Part shown: piece by piece, positions 10,761 to 21,540 of the stretch | How positions within the stretch are numbered: position 1 is the stretch's first letter | Layout of the letters: every line of letters starts with the position of its first letter | From: Stomoxys calcitrans | Lineage: Eukaryota > Arthropoda > Insecta > Diptera > Muscidae | NCBI RefSeq assembly: GCF_963082655.1 | Contig: NC_081552.1 | Span: forward strand, 93,533,582-93,597,581 | Direction: 5' to 3' | DNA: 64,000 nucleotides | The notes under the pieces: model-generated | Database searches by the model: none | Told to the model about the DNA's origin: nothing | Seen by the model: the letters and a program-made list of their open reading frames with translations, nothing else | Position numbers and translations under genes: made by a program

Positions 10761-12894
10761 ACTAGCTGACCCGCCCGCTCCGCTGCGCCTTCTTTTACTT
10801 TATATGGAACAAAAGTTTCCTTGGAATATTTATTTTCAACAATAAAAGAGCTTTTAGTGAAATACCATGCTACGAAAGTAGTATATCACTTGATTAACAG
10901 TTTAACAATATAAGTGCCTTTATCTGAATCCCATATAATCTTTATTAGTCTATGAATTTAAGTTTGGATGTAAGGTGCACTCCATTCTTAAAATACTTCA
11001 TTTCAGCCCGATATTCTCACGATATCTGATTTAGTGGTGTTTTCGGGGGAGAAGTCTCCCAGATACTTGACCCCGAAAAAATATCAGCATCGTGCTCTTC
11101 TCTCAAATACCATTTATATTGCCATTGGCTTAAGAGGAGTTCACAGGAATAGTCGTCCCCCAAACACATGGCCCCAAAATAGGTTATCAAATTCGTTTTC
11201 TTATCTCAAATACCTTTCATTTGAGCCAGATATTGGCAAGGTCGAAAAATTTGTTTCCTTTGGGGGTGTTTTGGGAATGGGATGATGCCCTAATTACATG
11301 GTCCTACATTTGGATATCAAATTCGTATTCTACTCCCAAATTCTTTCATTTTAGCCCCATATTGCGATGGTCACTAAAAAATTGCAGCTTGTGGGATATT
11401 TTGGGAAAGGGGTAGACGTCCAGAAAATTGGTCCCGAAAATGAGTATCAATTTTTATTCTACCACCCCAATACCCTTCATTTTAGCCCCACATTGTCATG
11501 GTCGGTAAATATGCCCGATATAGGGGGTGGGGTGGTCCCCCAAATTCTAAGCCCTGAAAATATATCAGCAACGTGCTCTATTCTCATATATCTATATATC
11601 ATTTATTTGAACCCCATATTGCCATTGCCCTCAAAATTGGATATCAAATTCGTTTTCTAAGCTCATCTAAACTCCTTGTTGCAAATGTCAGCAAATATGT
11701 CCGGTTTGGGGTATTGGCCCTAAAAACGTTGAATATTTAGCTCCACTCTCTGTAGGACCCAAATTGTCTTGGTGAGCAAATACGTTCTATTTGGGGATTG
11801 TTATGGTGGTGGGATGTCCGCTAGACAGTCGGCCCCTAATATTGATATCAGATACGTGGTCTGCTCCCACATACCTTTAATTTGAGCTCCATATTTCCAT
11901 AGTCGGCAAAAATGACCGGCTTGGGGGGTGTTTTGGGGGATGGATGGCGACTCAGTGAGTTGGCCTTGAAAATATATATCGGATTCGTGTTCCACTTTAA
12001 AAACCCTCTTATTTGAGCCTCATATTGCAATAGTCAGAAAATACCTACTATTTGGGTGGTGTTGGGGGTGGGTTGGACCCATACACACTTTTCCCGAATA
12101 TTGATATCAAATTCATGCTTTACTCCCAAAGACCTTTCATTTGAGCCCCATATTGCTATGGTCGTAAATTTGTCCCCTTTGGGGTATGTTTTTGGTGAGA
12201 GGCGTCCCCCAAACACTTGGTCCCATATTTGGATATCAGATTCGTGTTCTACATTCAAATATTTTTTATTTAAGCCCCATATTCCCATGCTCAGTAAATA
12301 AGTCCAGTTTGGGAAAAGGGTGGACCCCCAGAAACGTGGTCCCACATTTGGATATCAGATTCGTATTCTACTTTCACGTAAGTAGTAGAATTGCTATGGT
12401 CGGTAAATGTGTCCGATTTAGGGGTGTTTTGGGGCTTGGCGTGGTCCCCCTAACACTTGGTCCGACAGTTGAATATCAGATACGTTTTCTTATCCTAAAT
12501 ACCTTTCATTTGAGTCCCATATTGTCGTGATTGGCCTAAATGTATGTTTGGTAGGTTTTAGGGTGTGGTAGCCCCCCTAGGTACCCCATCCGAAATTTGG
12601 AAACAAAATTTTTATTTTGAGGGTACTATATGAGAGCACACAAAATTTCGCTTAAATCGCACCACCAATCTCCGAGATCTGGCGTTTCTGAAAATTAGGG
12701 TAAGGGGGAGGGTCCGCCCCCCCCTTCAGATATCAAAAAATGTGGTACCCTATTTTCACCCCGGGGTCATTCTGCACCATCTGTGAAAATTTAAAGAAAA
12801 TCGGTTCAGCCGTTTCTGAGTCTATAAGGAACACACAAACATACAAACAAACAAACCTACAAACAAACACAAATTGATTTCTATATATAAGATT
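10761..12894 (+). mobile_element. family B tandem-unit repeat element, longest copy
   Basis: Starts ACTAGCTGACCCGCCCGCTC, then GCTGCGCCTTCTTTTAC. The body is about a dozen degenerate units near 120 bp (block order CCCAAATACC, TTTCATTTGAGCCCCATATTG, ATGGTCGGTAAATATG, GGGGTGTTTTGGGG, CCCCC-rich tract, TTGGTCC, GGATATCAGATTCGT). The right end has GAGATCTGGCGTTT, TCGGTTCAGCCGTTTC, (ACAAACAA)n and CTATATATAAGAT. Other copies start at 18859 and 22610 with the same ends. Short frames inside are by-products of the repeat. I do not know its class; the conserved ends resemble widespread insect repeats that begin CTAGCTGACCCGGC and end near TCAGCCGTTT. Confidence 0.75.
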
Positions 12895-12965
12895 GTAGGT
12901 GCTTACCATATTTACTGTTTAGAGCTTTTACACGGACGGAACAGAGTTTTACCCTAAGGCCTTCA

Positions 12966-13360
12966 ATATACTCTGCACCATAGTATACTAATTTCGTCAT
13001 TCCGTTTGTAACACCTCGAAATATATGTCTAAGATCCCATAAAGTATATATTCTTTATCGTCATGACATTTCAAGTCAATTTAGCACTCTAACTTTCGAA
13101 GGAGTAAAGCTGGGCGCTTGAAATTTTGCACAAATTGAAATTTTGTAAACGGGACATGTTTTGATATAGCTGACATATTAACCGATTTACATATTGTTTT
13201 GGTATGATTTCTAACAACTGTGCCAAGTATTTTCTGAGTCACTGGAGGGTGTATATTTTACTCGATTTGCCTGAAGTCATCCAAAGAACTTGGCAAATTC
13301 GATCCATGGTAGAGGGCATATAAGATCGGTCCGGCCGAACTTAGCACGCTTTTACTTGTT
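12966..13360 (-). mobile_element. short DINE-1-like element (in unit 1)
   Basis: Begins with a degraded CACCATAGTATACTAATTTCG head, has CCATAAAGTATATATTCTTTATCG and lacks the GTCY tract. It retains the GGAGTAAAGCTGGGCGC and CAACTGTGCCAAGTAT blocks and ends GGTCCGGCCGAACTTAGC...TTTTACTTGTT. At about 395 bp it is an internally deleted form. The terminal palindrome has a mismatch (GGTCC for GGCCC). Confidence 0.75.
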
Positions 13361-13905
13361 TTTAATATCATATTGCCATAATCGGGCTACATGTAAACTT
13401 AGGTATAAGGCGGACTCTCAGCCACTTGTTAAATGTTTCAATGTTACGTGCGAACTCTACTCCGAAAACCCTTTCATTTAGACCCAGATTTTGTTAATTC
13501 GCCAACATTTCCTTTCGAGCAGTTTTAGAGACATTTGAGATTGTTGAACCAAATGTCGATCTCAAAATACTACCCTATTCTCCAATACCTTGAATTTGAG
13601 CCCTATATTGTCATAGTAAGCCCACATATCCGTTAGAGCCAAATTGGGGAAAAACTCTCTGAAAGTTGAATCCATATATCAAAATGAGGTTCGTACTCTA
13701 CTTGTAAAACCCTCATTGTAATGATAGGTGATTTAAGGTTCGTTCAGAACCGGTTTGTTCTGTCTTCCATTTGACACCCCATATTACCAGGTCGCGCTAC
13801 ATGACGCTTTGGGTTGTTCAGTGGTAGGGCAATCCCTCAACCACCTTCTGATATTCAAATATAAAGTCCACTATTTTCATCCATGATAATTTTAAACTAT
13901 GTATT
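13361..13905 (+). mobile_element. family B fragment (in unit 1)
   Basis: Three or four degenerate family B internal units, recognisable by ATATTGCCATAATCGGGC, CCCTTTCATTTAGACCC, CCTATATTGTCATAG and CCCCATATTACCAGGTCG. Neither conserved end is present. Non-coding. Confidence 0.55.
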
Positions 13906-14558
13906 TGAATATTGCAAGTAAATCTAAGCCTATGCGAACATAGTAACACACGAAAAGAATTGACTGTTTATCTTAAAACATATGGTATCCATTACATAAT
14001 GTAAGCAAAAATACTGCACTCTCTTTCCTTTACTTGTCTTGACTCTCCGCCAACTATTTCATGCGTAGCGCGACCACAAAATTAGTTACTTTGACTCCTT
14101 TTAATATTTACTTTAATGCATAAATAAGGGTGTTGGCAAAATTGTATTTAGCCGTTGCCAACAGCAAACGTCATTGTCTGTAGCCGCAACTTAAGATATT
14201 GACTGATCTTCTTGCCAAAGAACACCAAGGAGGGTCAAACGCATCACACACCGTACACCTGCATCCTTGTAGTGACCTCTTTTAGCATACTCTTTCTCTC
14301 GCACTCGCACCACTTATACTCCTACCTATGGCTTTACATTCACACAAAAAACGGATGCTTAAGTAAAAAGCAACAACAATTTGCTGTGTTTATGCTTATT
14401 CTTCTTTTGTTGAAAATTAATACCTCATTTTCATCGTTTTTATTTTCGGATTTAATACTTTCATATATATTTATCAGTTCAGTTGTAAGCCATTTCTTTC
14501 TCAATTGGAATTTGATGGTACTATATATGATTCGGAGTTAGTAATCCAATTGTTGGGC
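13906..14558. other. unassigned DNA inside unit 1
   Basis: No recognisable repeat or gene. A 109-codon frame (14212-14541) is identical in both duplication units, which reflects the recent duplication and not selection. It is rich in S, H, L and F and shows no domain, so I do not call it a gene. Confidence 0.4.
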
Positions 14559-14967
14559 TTTAAACAGCGATTAATGAATTCTTGTAACATCATTGTTTCT
14601 CCGACGGAAATAAGCAAATTTTCGCGAACCTTGATGCCACCATCAGGTGTTATTTGGCTTCCGTGAAACGCAATTGATATTTTTCTGCATTGATTTGCAA
14701 GTCATTAAGTATACTTTCCATGTAACTCGGTTTGGATGAGATCAATGCATGTTATCACCGTATGTTAAACTATTCAGGTATTCGATGTTTACGGGATGCC
14801 AAAGCATGATCCTGTTTGCTGGGACATCTACACATGACCGGAGTAACTCGTACTTCACCACTAAGAAAATATTCAGGTATTCGATGTTTACGGGATGCCA
14901 AAGCATGATCCTGTTTGCTGGGACATCTACACATGACCGGAGTAACTCGTACTTCACCACTAAGAAA
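14559..14967 (-). pseudogene. non-LTR RT fragment (in unit 1)
   Basis: Minus-strand translation gives FLVVKYELLRSC, then VNIEYLNSLTYGDNMH, matching the RT stretch around motif C (usually LTYADD; here YGDN, so catalytic residues are lost). Further pieces include YLMTCKSM and INRCL. The better-preserved version in unit 2 adds IVAGVRQGSTLSTLIF upstream. The fragment is likely related to the RTE-like copies elsewhere, but the clade is unproven. Confidence 0.6.
14771..14967. repeat. 99-bp tandem dimer
   Basis: The segment starting TATTCAGGTATTCGATG and ending ACCACTAAGAAA occurs twice head to tail with a 99-bp period, apparently without mismatch. The second copy fuses directly to the start of duplication unit 2. 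It lies in the RT fragment and marks the duplication junction. Confidence 0.9.
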
Positions 14968-15059
14968 TTGATTTCTATATATAAGATTGTAGGTGCTTAC
15001 CATATTTACTGTTTAGAGCTTTTACACGGACGGAACAGAGTTTTACCCTAAGGCCTTCA

Positions 15060-15473
15060 ATATACTCTGCACCATAGTATACTAATTTCGTCATTCCGTT
15101 TGTAACACCTCGAAATATATGTCTAAGATCCCATAAAGTATATATTCTTTATCGTCATGACATTTCAAGTCAATTTAGCACTCTAACTTTCGAAGGAGTA
15201 AAGCTGGGCGCTTGAAATTTTGCACAAATACTTCTCATTAGTGTAGGTCGTTGGGATTGTAAACGGGACATGTTTTGATATAGCTGACATATTAACCGAT
15301 TTACATATTGTTTTGGTATGATTTCTAACAACTGTGCCAAGTATTTTCTGAGTCACTGGAGGGTGTATATTTTACTCGATTTGCCTGAAGTCATCCAAAG
15401 AACTTGGCAAATTCGATCCATGGTAGAGGGCATATAAGATCGGCCCGGCCGAACTTAGCACGCTTTTACTTGT
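15060..15473 (-). mobile_element. short DINE-1-like element (in unit 2)
   Basis: Counterpart of 12966-13360 but about 20 bp longer: it retains TACTTCTCATTAGTGTAGG, which unit 1 lost. The terminal palindrome is intact here (CGGCCCGGCCGA). Confidence 0.75.
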
Positions 15474-16669
15474 TTTTAATATCATATTGCCATAATCGGG
15501 CTACATGTAAACTTAGGTATAAGGCGGACTCTCAGCCACTTGTTAAATGTTTGAATGTTACGTGCGAACTCTACTCCAAAAACCCTTTCATTTAGACCCA
15601 GATTTTGTTAATTCGCCAACATTTCCTTTCGAGCAGTTTTGGAGACATTTGAGATTGTTGAACCAAAATGTCGATCTCAAAATACTACCCTATTCTCCAA
15701 TACCTTGAATTTGAGCCCTATATTGTCATAGTAAGCCCACATATCCGTTAGAGCCAAATTGGGGAAAAACTCTCTGAAAGTTGAATCCATATATCAAAAT
15801 GAGGTTCGTACTCTACTTGTAAAACCCTCATTGTAATGATAGGTGATTTAAGGTTCGTTCAGAACCGGTTTGTTCTGTCTTCCATTTGACACCCCATATT
15901 ACCAGGTCGCGCTACATGACGCTTTGGGTTGTTCAGTGGTAGGGCAATCCCTCAACCACCTTCTGATATTCAAATATAAAGTCCACTATTTTCATCCATG
16001 ATAATTTTAAACTATCTGAATATTGCAAGTAAATCTAAGCCTATGCGAACATAGTAACACACGAAAAGAATTGATTGTTTATCTTAAAACATATGGTATC
16101 CATTACATAATGTAAGCAAAAATACTGCACTCTCTTTCCTTTACTTGTCTTGACTCTCCGCCAACTATTTCATGCGTAGCGCGACCACAAAATTAGTTAC
16201 TTTGATTCCTTTTAATATTTACTTTAATGCATAAATAAGGGTGTTGGCAAAATTGTATTTAGCCGTTGCCAACAGCAAACGTCATTGTCCGTAGCCGCAA
16301 CTTAAGATATTGACTGATCTTCTTGCCAAAGAACACCAAGGAGGGTCAAACGCATCACACACCGTACACCTGCATCCTTGTAGTGACCTCTTTTAGCATA
16401 CTCTTTCTCTCGCACTCGCACCACTTATACTCCTACCTATGGCTTTACATTCACACAAAAAACGGATGCTTAAGTAAAAAGCAACAACAATTTGCTGTGT
16501 TTATGCTTATTCTTCTTTTGTTGAAAATTAATACCTCATTTTCATCGTTTTTATTTTCGGATTTAATACTTTCATATATATTTATCAGTTCAGTTGTAAG
16601 CCATTTCTTTCTCAATTGGAATTTGATGGTACTATATATGATTCGGAGTTAGTAATCCAATTGTTGGGC
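15474..16669. repeat. family B fragment and unassigned DNA (in unit 2)
   Basis: Duplicate of 13361-14558: family B internal units to about 16016, then unassigned sequence. No gene. Confidence 0.55.
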
Positions 16670-17237
16670 TTTAAACAGCGATTAATGAATTCTTGTAACA
16701 TCATTGTTTCTCCGACGGAAATAAGCAAATTTTCGCGAACCTTGATGCCACCATCAGGTGTTATTTGGCTTCCGTGAAACGCAATTGATATTTTTCTGCA
16801 TTGATTTGCAAGTCATTAAGTATACTTTCCATGTGACTCGGTTTGGATGAGATCAATGCATGTTATCACCGTATGTTAAACTATTCAGGTATTCGATGTT
16901 TACGGGATGCCAAAGCATGATCCTGTTTGCTGGGACATCCACACATGACCGAATTAACTCGTACTTCACCACTAAGAAAATAAGGGTTGATAAGGTGGAT
17001 CCCTGCCGAACACCGGCGACAATATCAATTGGTTGCTATAGTGTGAATAATCCGTCATTGAAATTCGCATATGACGGTTTCATTATTATTTTCTTAGACA
17101 GGCAGCCATTTAATCTCTGAGAAATGTATTTTTGACTTAAAAAGCCGCCACCAGTGATGGTTTCATTATTCTCTTCTTAGACAGGCAGCCAATAAATACA
17201 TGGGGAATGTATTTTAGATTTAAAAGCTGCTTTAACT
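16670..17237 (-). pseudogene. non-LTR RT fragment with an 83-bp internal repeat
   Basis: Minus-strand translation reads IVAGVRQGSTLSTLIF, then VVKYELIRSC, VNIEYLNSLTYGDN. The GVRQGSTLS block is RT motif 4 (usually GVRQGDPLS) and LTYGDN is the degraded YADD motif. An 83-bp direct repeat is embedded: TTTCATTATT at 17078 and 17161, both followed by CTTAGACAGGCAGCCA, and diverged by several substitutions. The downstream RT frame is interrupted by stops. Confidence 0.6.
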
Positions 17238-17239
17238 GT

Positions 17240-18054
17240 GGCAGATTTCTCAACAAGATAGCTTCAGCGTTAAAAATACAATTTTTCTGGCTGCCATGCT
17301 ACAGCAATTGCGGAACAGACGATCTTGCAAGACTAGAAGCTACCATACAAATTCACTGATATGAATTCGTGGGGGTTGTCGAGGAAATTGGTTCGAACCA
17401 AGAGTTCTTTGGGCGATAAAAATGTTCGACATCTTTAAATCGTGAAGTCCTGATATTGTATCATCGATTTAATTGCAGGCTGTATGCGATAGACTGACAT
17501 TTTGGCTTAGGTAGTCATACTTTGCTTGCATCGGAATGTTGTATATACCTGTGGCAAAAGCGAAAGATTTTCGTCCTATTAGACTGTTATCCTTTATGCT
17601 AATGAGATTTACAGAAACATAGAGCAAAGATTCCTGGAGATCATCTGTCGCGGAAAGAGCATGCATATGTGTTAGCAGTGGCAAGACCACTGAAACAGCC
17701 CTTCACGACCTAGTCGGCTACATAGATAAGTTCTGGAGTTTGACATCAATATTTACTGAAGGAAGTTTATACCTGCATACTAAAATATACATTTCTAGAG
17801 GCTTGGGATCCATTAATCTACAAAGATGGGTCAACAGAGTAACACCTCCTTGAGTTGTACTGTCATCTCTACTTTAGAAAACAGCCATCTGGAAGAAAAG
17901 ACAAAAAATGGACGCGTATCCTGATGACGTGTTTATTGCGGTTATGGAAATATTTTCCGCCGCTTTCAGAGATTAACTTCAAGAAGCTTCACACATGAAG
18001 TCGAAGTGTCCTACCGAAAGTGTTCTAGACGAAAATCCGTCTAAAGGCTGGTTC
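17240..18054 (+). pseudogene. LOA-like family 2 fragments: RNase H piece, then RT piece
   Basis: About 17295-17345 encodes a short RNase H C-terminal piece (NCGTDDLARLEAT). From about 17360 the sequence matches the RT N-terminal region: a TTTAAATCG-type block, FRPIRLLSFM, then SSGKTTETALHDLVGYIDK near 17660-17735. It ends with the motif C region MDAYPDDVFIAV near 17905-17940, where YADD is YPDD. The order RNase H before RT shows that two separate fragments are juxtaposed. Many stops; inactive. Closest relatives in the window are 29745-32115 and 48290-50491. Confidence 0.65.
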
Positions 18055-18055
18055 T

Positions 18056-18600
18056 AAAGGGTGATTTTTTAGTTAATATCCTTTTGGCAATATTGGTTTA
18101 AAGAGCTCACGCACGTTTCGAGTTTTGTTTCACTATCAAACATTTTCAGTTTGGACTATAATTTAACCATGAATCATATTACAAACGAACAACGCTTCCA
18201 AATTATTGAATTTTATTATCAAAATGCGTGCTGTGTTTAGAAAGTTCATTGCGCGCCTCTTCCGTTGAGTGACGAAGCTCATTTTTGGCTCAATAGGTAC
18301 GTAAACAAGCAGAATTGTCGATTTTGGAGTGAAGATTAGCCAATAGCATTGCTGCATCCAGAAAAAGTCGCAGTTTGATGCGGTTTATGGTCTGGTGGTA
18401 TCATTGGACCGTACTTCTTCAAAGATGATGCGAATCGTACCGTAACTGTGAATGGTGGGCTATACCGTGAGATGATATCCAACTTTTTTTGCCCAAAATG
18501 CATGACTTGCATGAAATGTGGTTTCAATAAGACGGACACAGCACACGTAACAATAGGCTTATTGAGAGGCGAGTTTGGTGAACACTATTTTACGCATGTC
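18056..18600 (+). pseudogene. mariner-like transposase relic with internal deletion
   Basis: After an AAGGGTGATTTTTTAG terminal-type sequence, a start at 18169 gives MNHITNEQRFQIIEFYYQNA, the usual N-terminus of one insect Tc1/mariner-group transposase type. It then jumps to LSDEAHFWLNRYVNKQNCRF, CGLWSGGIIGPYFFKDDANR and YREMISNFF. The block that should read FQQDGAT with the second catalytic aspartate is degraded to FNKTDTAH, followed by LLRGEFGEHYF. About half of the protein remains: the HTH-to-catalytic linker and the C-terminal third are missing, and stops interrupt it. No right TIR was found. Confidence 0.75.
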
Positions 18601-18776
18601 CGTACTACTGCTGTAAAAGCAGAACTACTGCTACAATTGCAGCAACTAACTACTAATTTTCAGCAGATAGTGTGTGCTATTTTCAGCAAACTTTTTTCTA
18701 TGAGTGTAGAGAAAATTGAACCACACATACACACCTTTACACAGCAACACACAAATTTATTTACCATTTGAATTTC
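18601..18776. mobile_element. family H (GCTG-rich) element fragment
   Basis: Contains ACTACTGCTACAATTGCAGCA and ATTTTCAGCAAACTTTTTTC, homologous in inverted orientation to 28025-28160. Non-coding. Part of the long-TIR element type described at 27655-29635. Confidence 0.55.
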
Positions 18777-18840
18777 AAAAAGTAAAAGCGTTCTAAGTTT
18801 GGCCGGGCCGAATTTTTGGAACCCACCACCATGGATTCAG
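18777..18840 (+). mobile_element. DINE-1-like terminal fragment
   Basis: Only the left end: AAAGTAAAAGCGTTC, the palindrome region TTTGGCCGGGCCGAA with one mismatch, and ACCCACCACCATGG. Truncated immediately before a family B element starts. Confidence 0.65.
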
Positions 18841-18858
18841 CTAAAAATTTATGCAAAA

Positions 18859-20740
18859 CTAGCAGAACCGGGCCCGCTCCGCTGCGCCTTCGTTAACTCT
18901 TTAATATCTTTTTAGGGTGGGGACACTTCGCCCTGAATGCGGATATCGAATTCGTGCCATTGTAGCCTATGGCGCTGAACGCGTTCGAATCCTGGCGAGA
19001 ACATCGAACAAAGCGGTGTTTATCCCCTCTTAATGTTGGCGACATTTGCGAGGTACAATGCCATCTATGGTCATTTCAAAAATGTTCCCCAAAGAGGTGT
19101 CGCACTGAGGAACGCCGTTCGGACTCGGCTATAAAAAAGGTCCCTTATCATTGAGTTTAAACTTGAATCGGTAAGCACTCATTGATGTGTGAGAATTTGC
19201 CCCTTCTCGGTTCCTGGTGGTAATGTTCTTCCTTAGGGTAATGTTCTCATTAGGGGAGGGATGGCACCTCAGACATTTCCACTTAAATATGTATATCAAA
19301 TTCGAGCTGCTCTTCCAAATCCCATTAATTTAAGCCCCATATTGCGATGGCCGGTCAATATGAACCGTTTGGAGGGTGTTTCGGGGTTGGGGCGGCCACC
19401 GGCCTTTTTTACAGAAAATAGATATCAAAGTCGTTCTTTATTTCCAACGGAAATAAAATTCAGTTTAGGGGGTGCTTTGGGGTGTACCCCAAAATACTTG
19501 GCTCCAAAATTAGATAAAAAATTCGTTTTCTACTCCAAATACCTTTCATTTGAGTCCCATATTATCATAATGGGTCAAATTACACATTTGACTATCTTTA
19601 GGAGGCAAAGCGCCATCTAGACTTGAACGCAAATTTTAAGTCATATTCGTAATCTACTCCCTAATACTTTTTATTTGAGTCCCATATAATCATGGTCGGC
19701 TAATATGACCATTTAGAGCTATTTGGGGGTGGGCGATCTCCCGTTACTTGGACCTTATGTTTTATGCCATATTTGTAGTCTACTGCCTAATACTTTTCAT
19801 TTGAGTCCATATTGACATGGACTTCGAATATCTCTGTTTAGATGAGTTTTGGGGTTGGGGGGGTATTGAGTACTCGAATCCAAATTTTAAAACCATATTT
19901 GTGTTCTGGTCTCCAATACCTTTCTTTTGATACCCTTATTGTGCCCATTGGACCACTTTCGGATATGGGTGGAGTTTTTGCGGTAAAGGGGAGGGTCCGC
20001 CTCAACCCGATATCTAAAAATTATATATAGCCTAACCTAACCTAAGAAAATCGGTTCAGCCTTGTATCATATAGTCGTAATGGGTCTATTGGCGTTTTTG
20101 AGGGGTGGGATGACCCCCTATACTTCGATCTGATTTTGTATGCCAGATTCGAAATCTACTCCGGAATACCTTTCATTTGAGCCCAACATTGAACGTCCAA
20201 TATGTCTGTTTGGGGCACATTTAGGGTTGGACTCAAATTTTAATACCATATTCGTATTCTACTCTCCAACACCTTCTTGATTTTGGGTTGTGTTTTTGGC
20301 ATAAGGGGGAGGTTCCGTCCCCCTTTCGGTACCGAAAAATTATTTAGCCTACGTTTCCTTCCAGACCAACCTACACAATATTCGAACATTTCAAGAAAAT
20401 CTGTTCCGCCGTTTTTCAGTCTATACGGAACAAACAAACCGAGTCCCATATATCAGTGATTGGCCCCCTATGGCGGCCCCCCAGGTACTTAGTCCCTACT
20501 TTTATTATTAAATTTGTATTCTTGAATACTCTTGAATACCTTTCATTTGAATCCCATATTATCCCGATCGGTCCACTTTTAATTTTCGGTAATACTTTCG
20601 GGTAAGGGGAGGCTCCTCCCCCTCCACGATATAAGATAAATCTAGTTGTAGGACATAATTTTATTGTACATTCCAAACTCCTGTCAAACAAGCAAAAATT
20701 AAAGCTTCTAGGAACCGAACAAGGTAGATCGAGAGACCGG
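18859..20740 (+). mobile_element. family B element, composite copy with nested SINE
   Basis: Starts CTAGCAGAACCGGGCCCGCTC, then GCTGCGCCTTCG, and is interrupted by a SINE at 18966-19250. Family B units resume at about 19255. Right-end motifs (ATCGGTTCAGCC, or AATCTGTTCCGCCGTTT) appear near 20045 and 20400, followed by further units to about 20690. It therefore appears to be two or three copies fused or recombined. Non-coding. Confidence 0.65.
18966..19250 (+). mobile_element. tRNA-SINE family 1 inside family B
   Basis: Starts within the tRNA-like head (CTATGGCGCTGAACGCG, then the B-box GTTCGAATCC). The body blocks follow: GTTTATCCCCTCTTAATG, GGCGACATTTGCGAGGTAC, CCCCAAAGAGGTGTCGCAC, CGCCGTTCGGACTCGGC and CCCTTATCATTGAG. 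The A-box part is missing, and family B resumes after the 3' end. Transcription by RNA polymerase III from the A/B boxes is the known mode for such SINEs; this copy lacks the A box. Confidence 0.7.
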
Positions 20741-20743
20741 ATT

Positions 20744-21540
20744 ACATAGTAGCTATATCAGGTAATAGACTGATTTTGGCCGTATTTCCGCGGCTTCCAG
20801 GGGCTCAAGAAGTCAAATCAGGATATCGGTTTATATGGGAGCTATATCTAAATCTGAACCGATATAGCCCATTTGAAATCCCAAATGACCTAGATCGATA
20901 TTAAATATTTGTGCAAAATATCAAGTGGCTATCTTTAAGCGTTCAACCCTACTTGGAAGTCATAATAGATTAAATGTGCAAAATTTTAACTAAATCGGAC
21001 GAAAATTGCGGCTTTCAGGGGCTATATCTGTTTACAGACTGATTTGGATCGTAACATGCTAATTTTCGGCTAAATGGTTATATGGGAGCTATGTCAGGTT
21101 ATAGACCGATTTGGAGCGTACTTGGCACAGATATTGGAAGTCCTAAAAGAACACTATATGCAAATTTCAGCCAAATCGGACAAAAATTGTGGCTTCCAGG
21201 GGCTTAAGAAGTCAAATCGGGAGATCGGTTTATATGAGAGCTATGTCAGGCTATAGACCAATTTGGACCGTACTTGGCGCAGTTGTTGAACACTGTGTGC
21301 AAAATTTCAGCCAAATCGGACAAAAATTGCGGCTTCCACGGGCTCAAGAAGTTAAATCGGGACATCGGTTTATATCTTAATCTGAACGGATATGGCCCAT
21401 TGGCAACCCCCAATGACCTACATCAATATGTAGCATCTGTGCAAACTTTCAAGCGGCTAGCTTTACGCGTTCGACCGCTTTCGTGATTACGACAGACTGA
21501 CGGACGGATGGACGGACATGGTTATTGCGAAATTTGAAAA
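20744..21540 (+). mobile_element. DINE-1-related element (second subfamily)
   Basis: Two consecutive blocks share GGTTTATATGGGAGCTAT, GGGCTCAAGAAGTCAAAT, a GCAAAATTTCAGCCAAATCG unit and a purine-strand microsatellite near 21495-21525 (GACGGACGGATGGACGGAC). These are the internal-unit and GTCY signatures of the main family, but the unit sequence differs and neither canonical end is visible. Non-coding. Confidence 0.6.

Larger units (their letters stand above)
12874..14868 (+). repeat. 2-kb tandem duplication, unit 1
   Basis: Starts at TTGATTTCTATATATAAG, inside the end of family B, and runs to ACCACTAAGAAA. Unit 2 (14968-16979) repeats it in the same order with very few differences; the visible ones include a 20-bp indel in the DINE-like segment (near 13130 versus 15225) and scattered SNPs. 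The unit contains a short DINE-like element, a family B fragment, about 650 bp of unassigned DNA and an inverted RT fragment. Confidence 0.9.
14968..16979 (+). repeat. 2-kb tandem duplication, unit 2
   Basis: Direct repeat of 12874-14868 (offset 2094 at the left end, 2111 at the right end because of small indels). After ACCACTAAGAAAA at 16980 the sequence continues into more RT coding sequence absent from unit 1, so unit 2 carries the original right boundary. Confidence 0.9.

Noticed and set aside
11034..12530. Many 60-114 codon frames within family B
   Set aside because: By-products of the 120-bp tandem unit; both strands and several frames are open equally often.
14212..14541. 109-codon frame conserved identically at 16323-16652
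   Set aside because: The identity is explained by the recent 2-kb tandem duplication covering neutral DNA too, so it is not evidence of selection.
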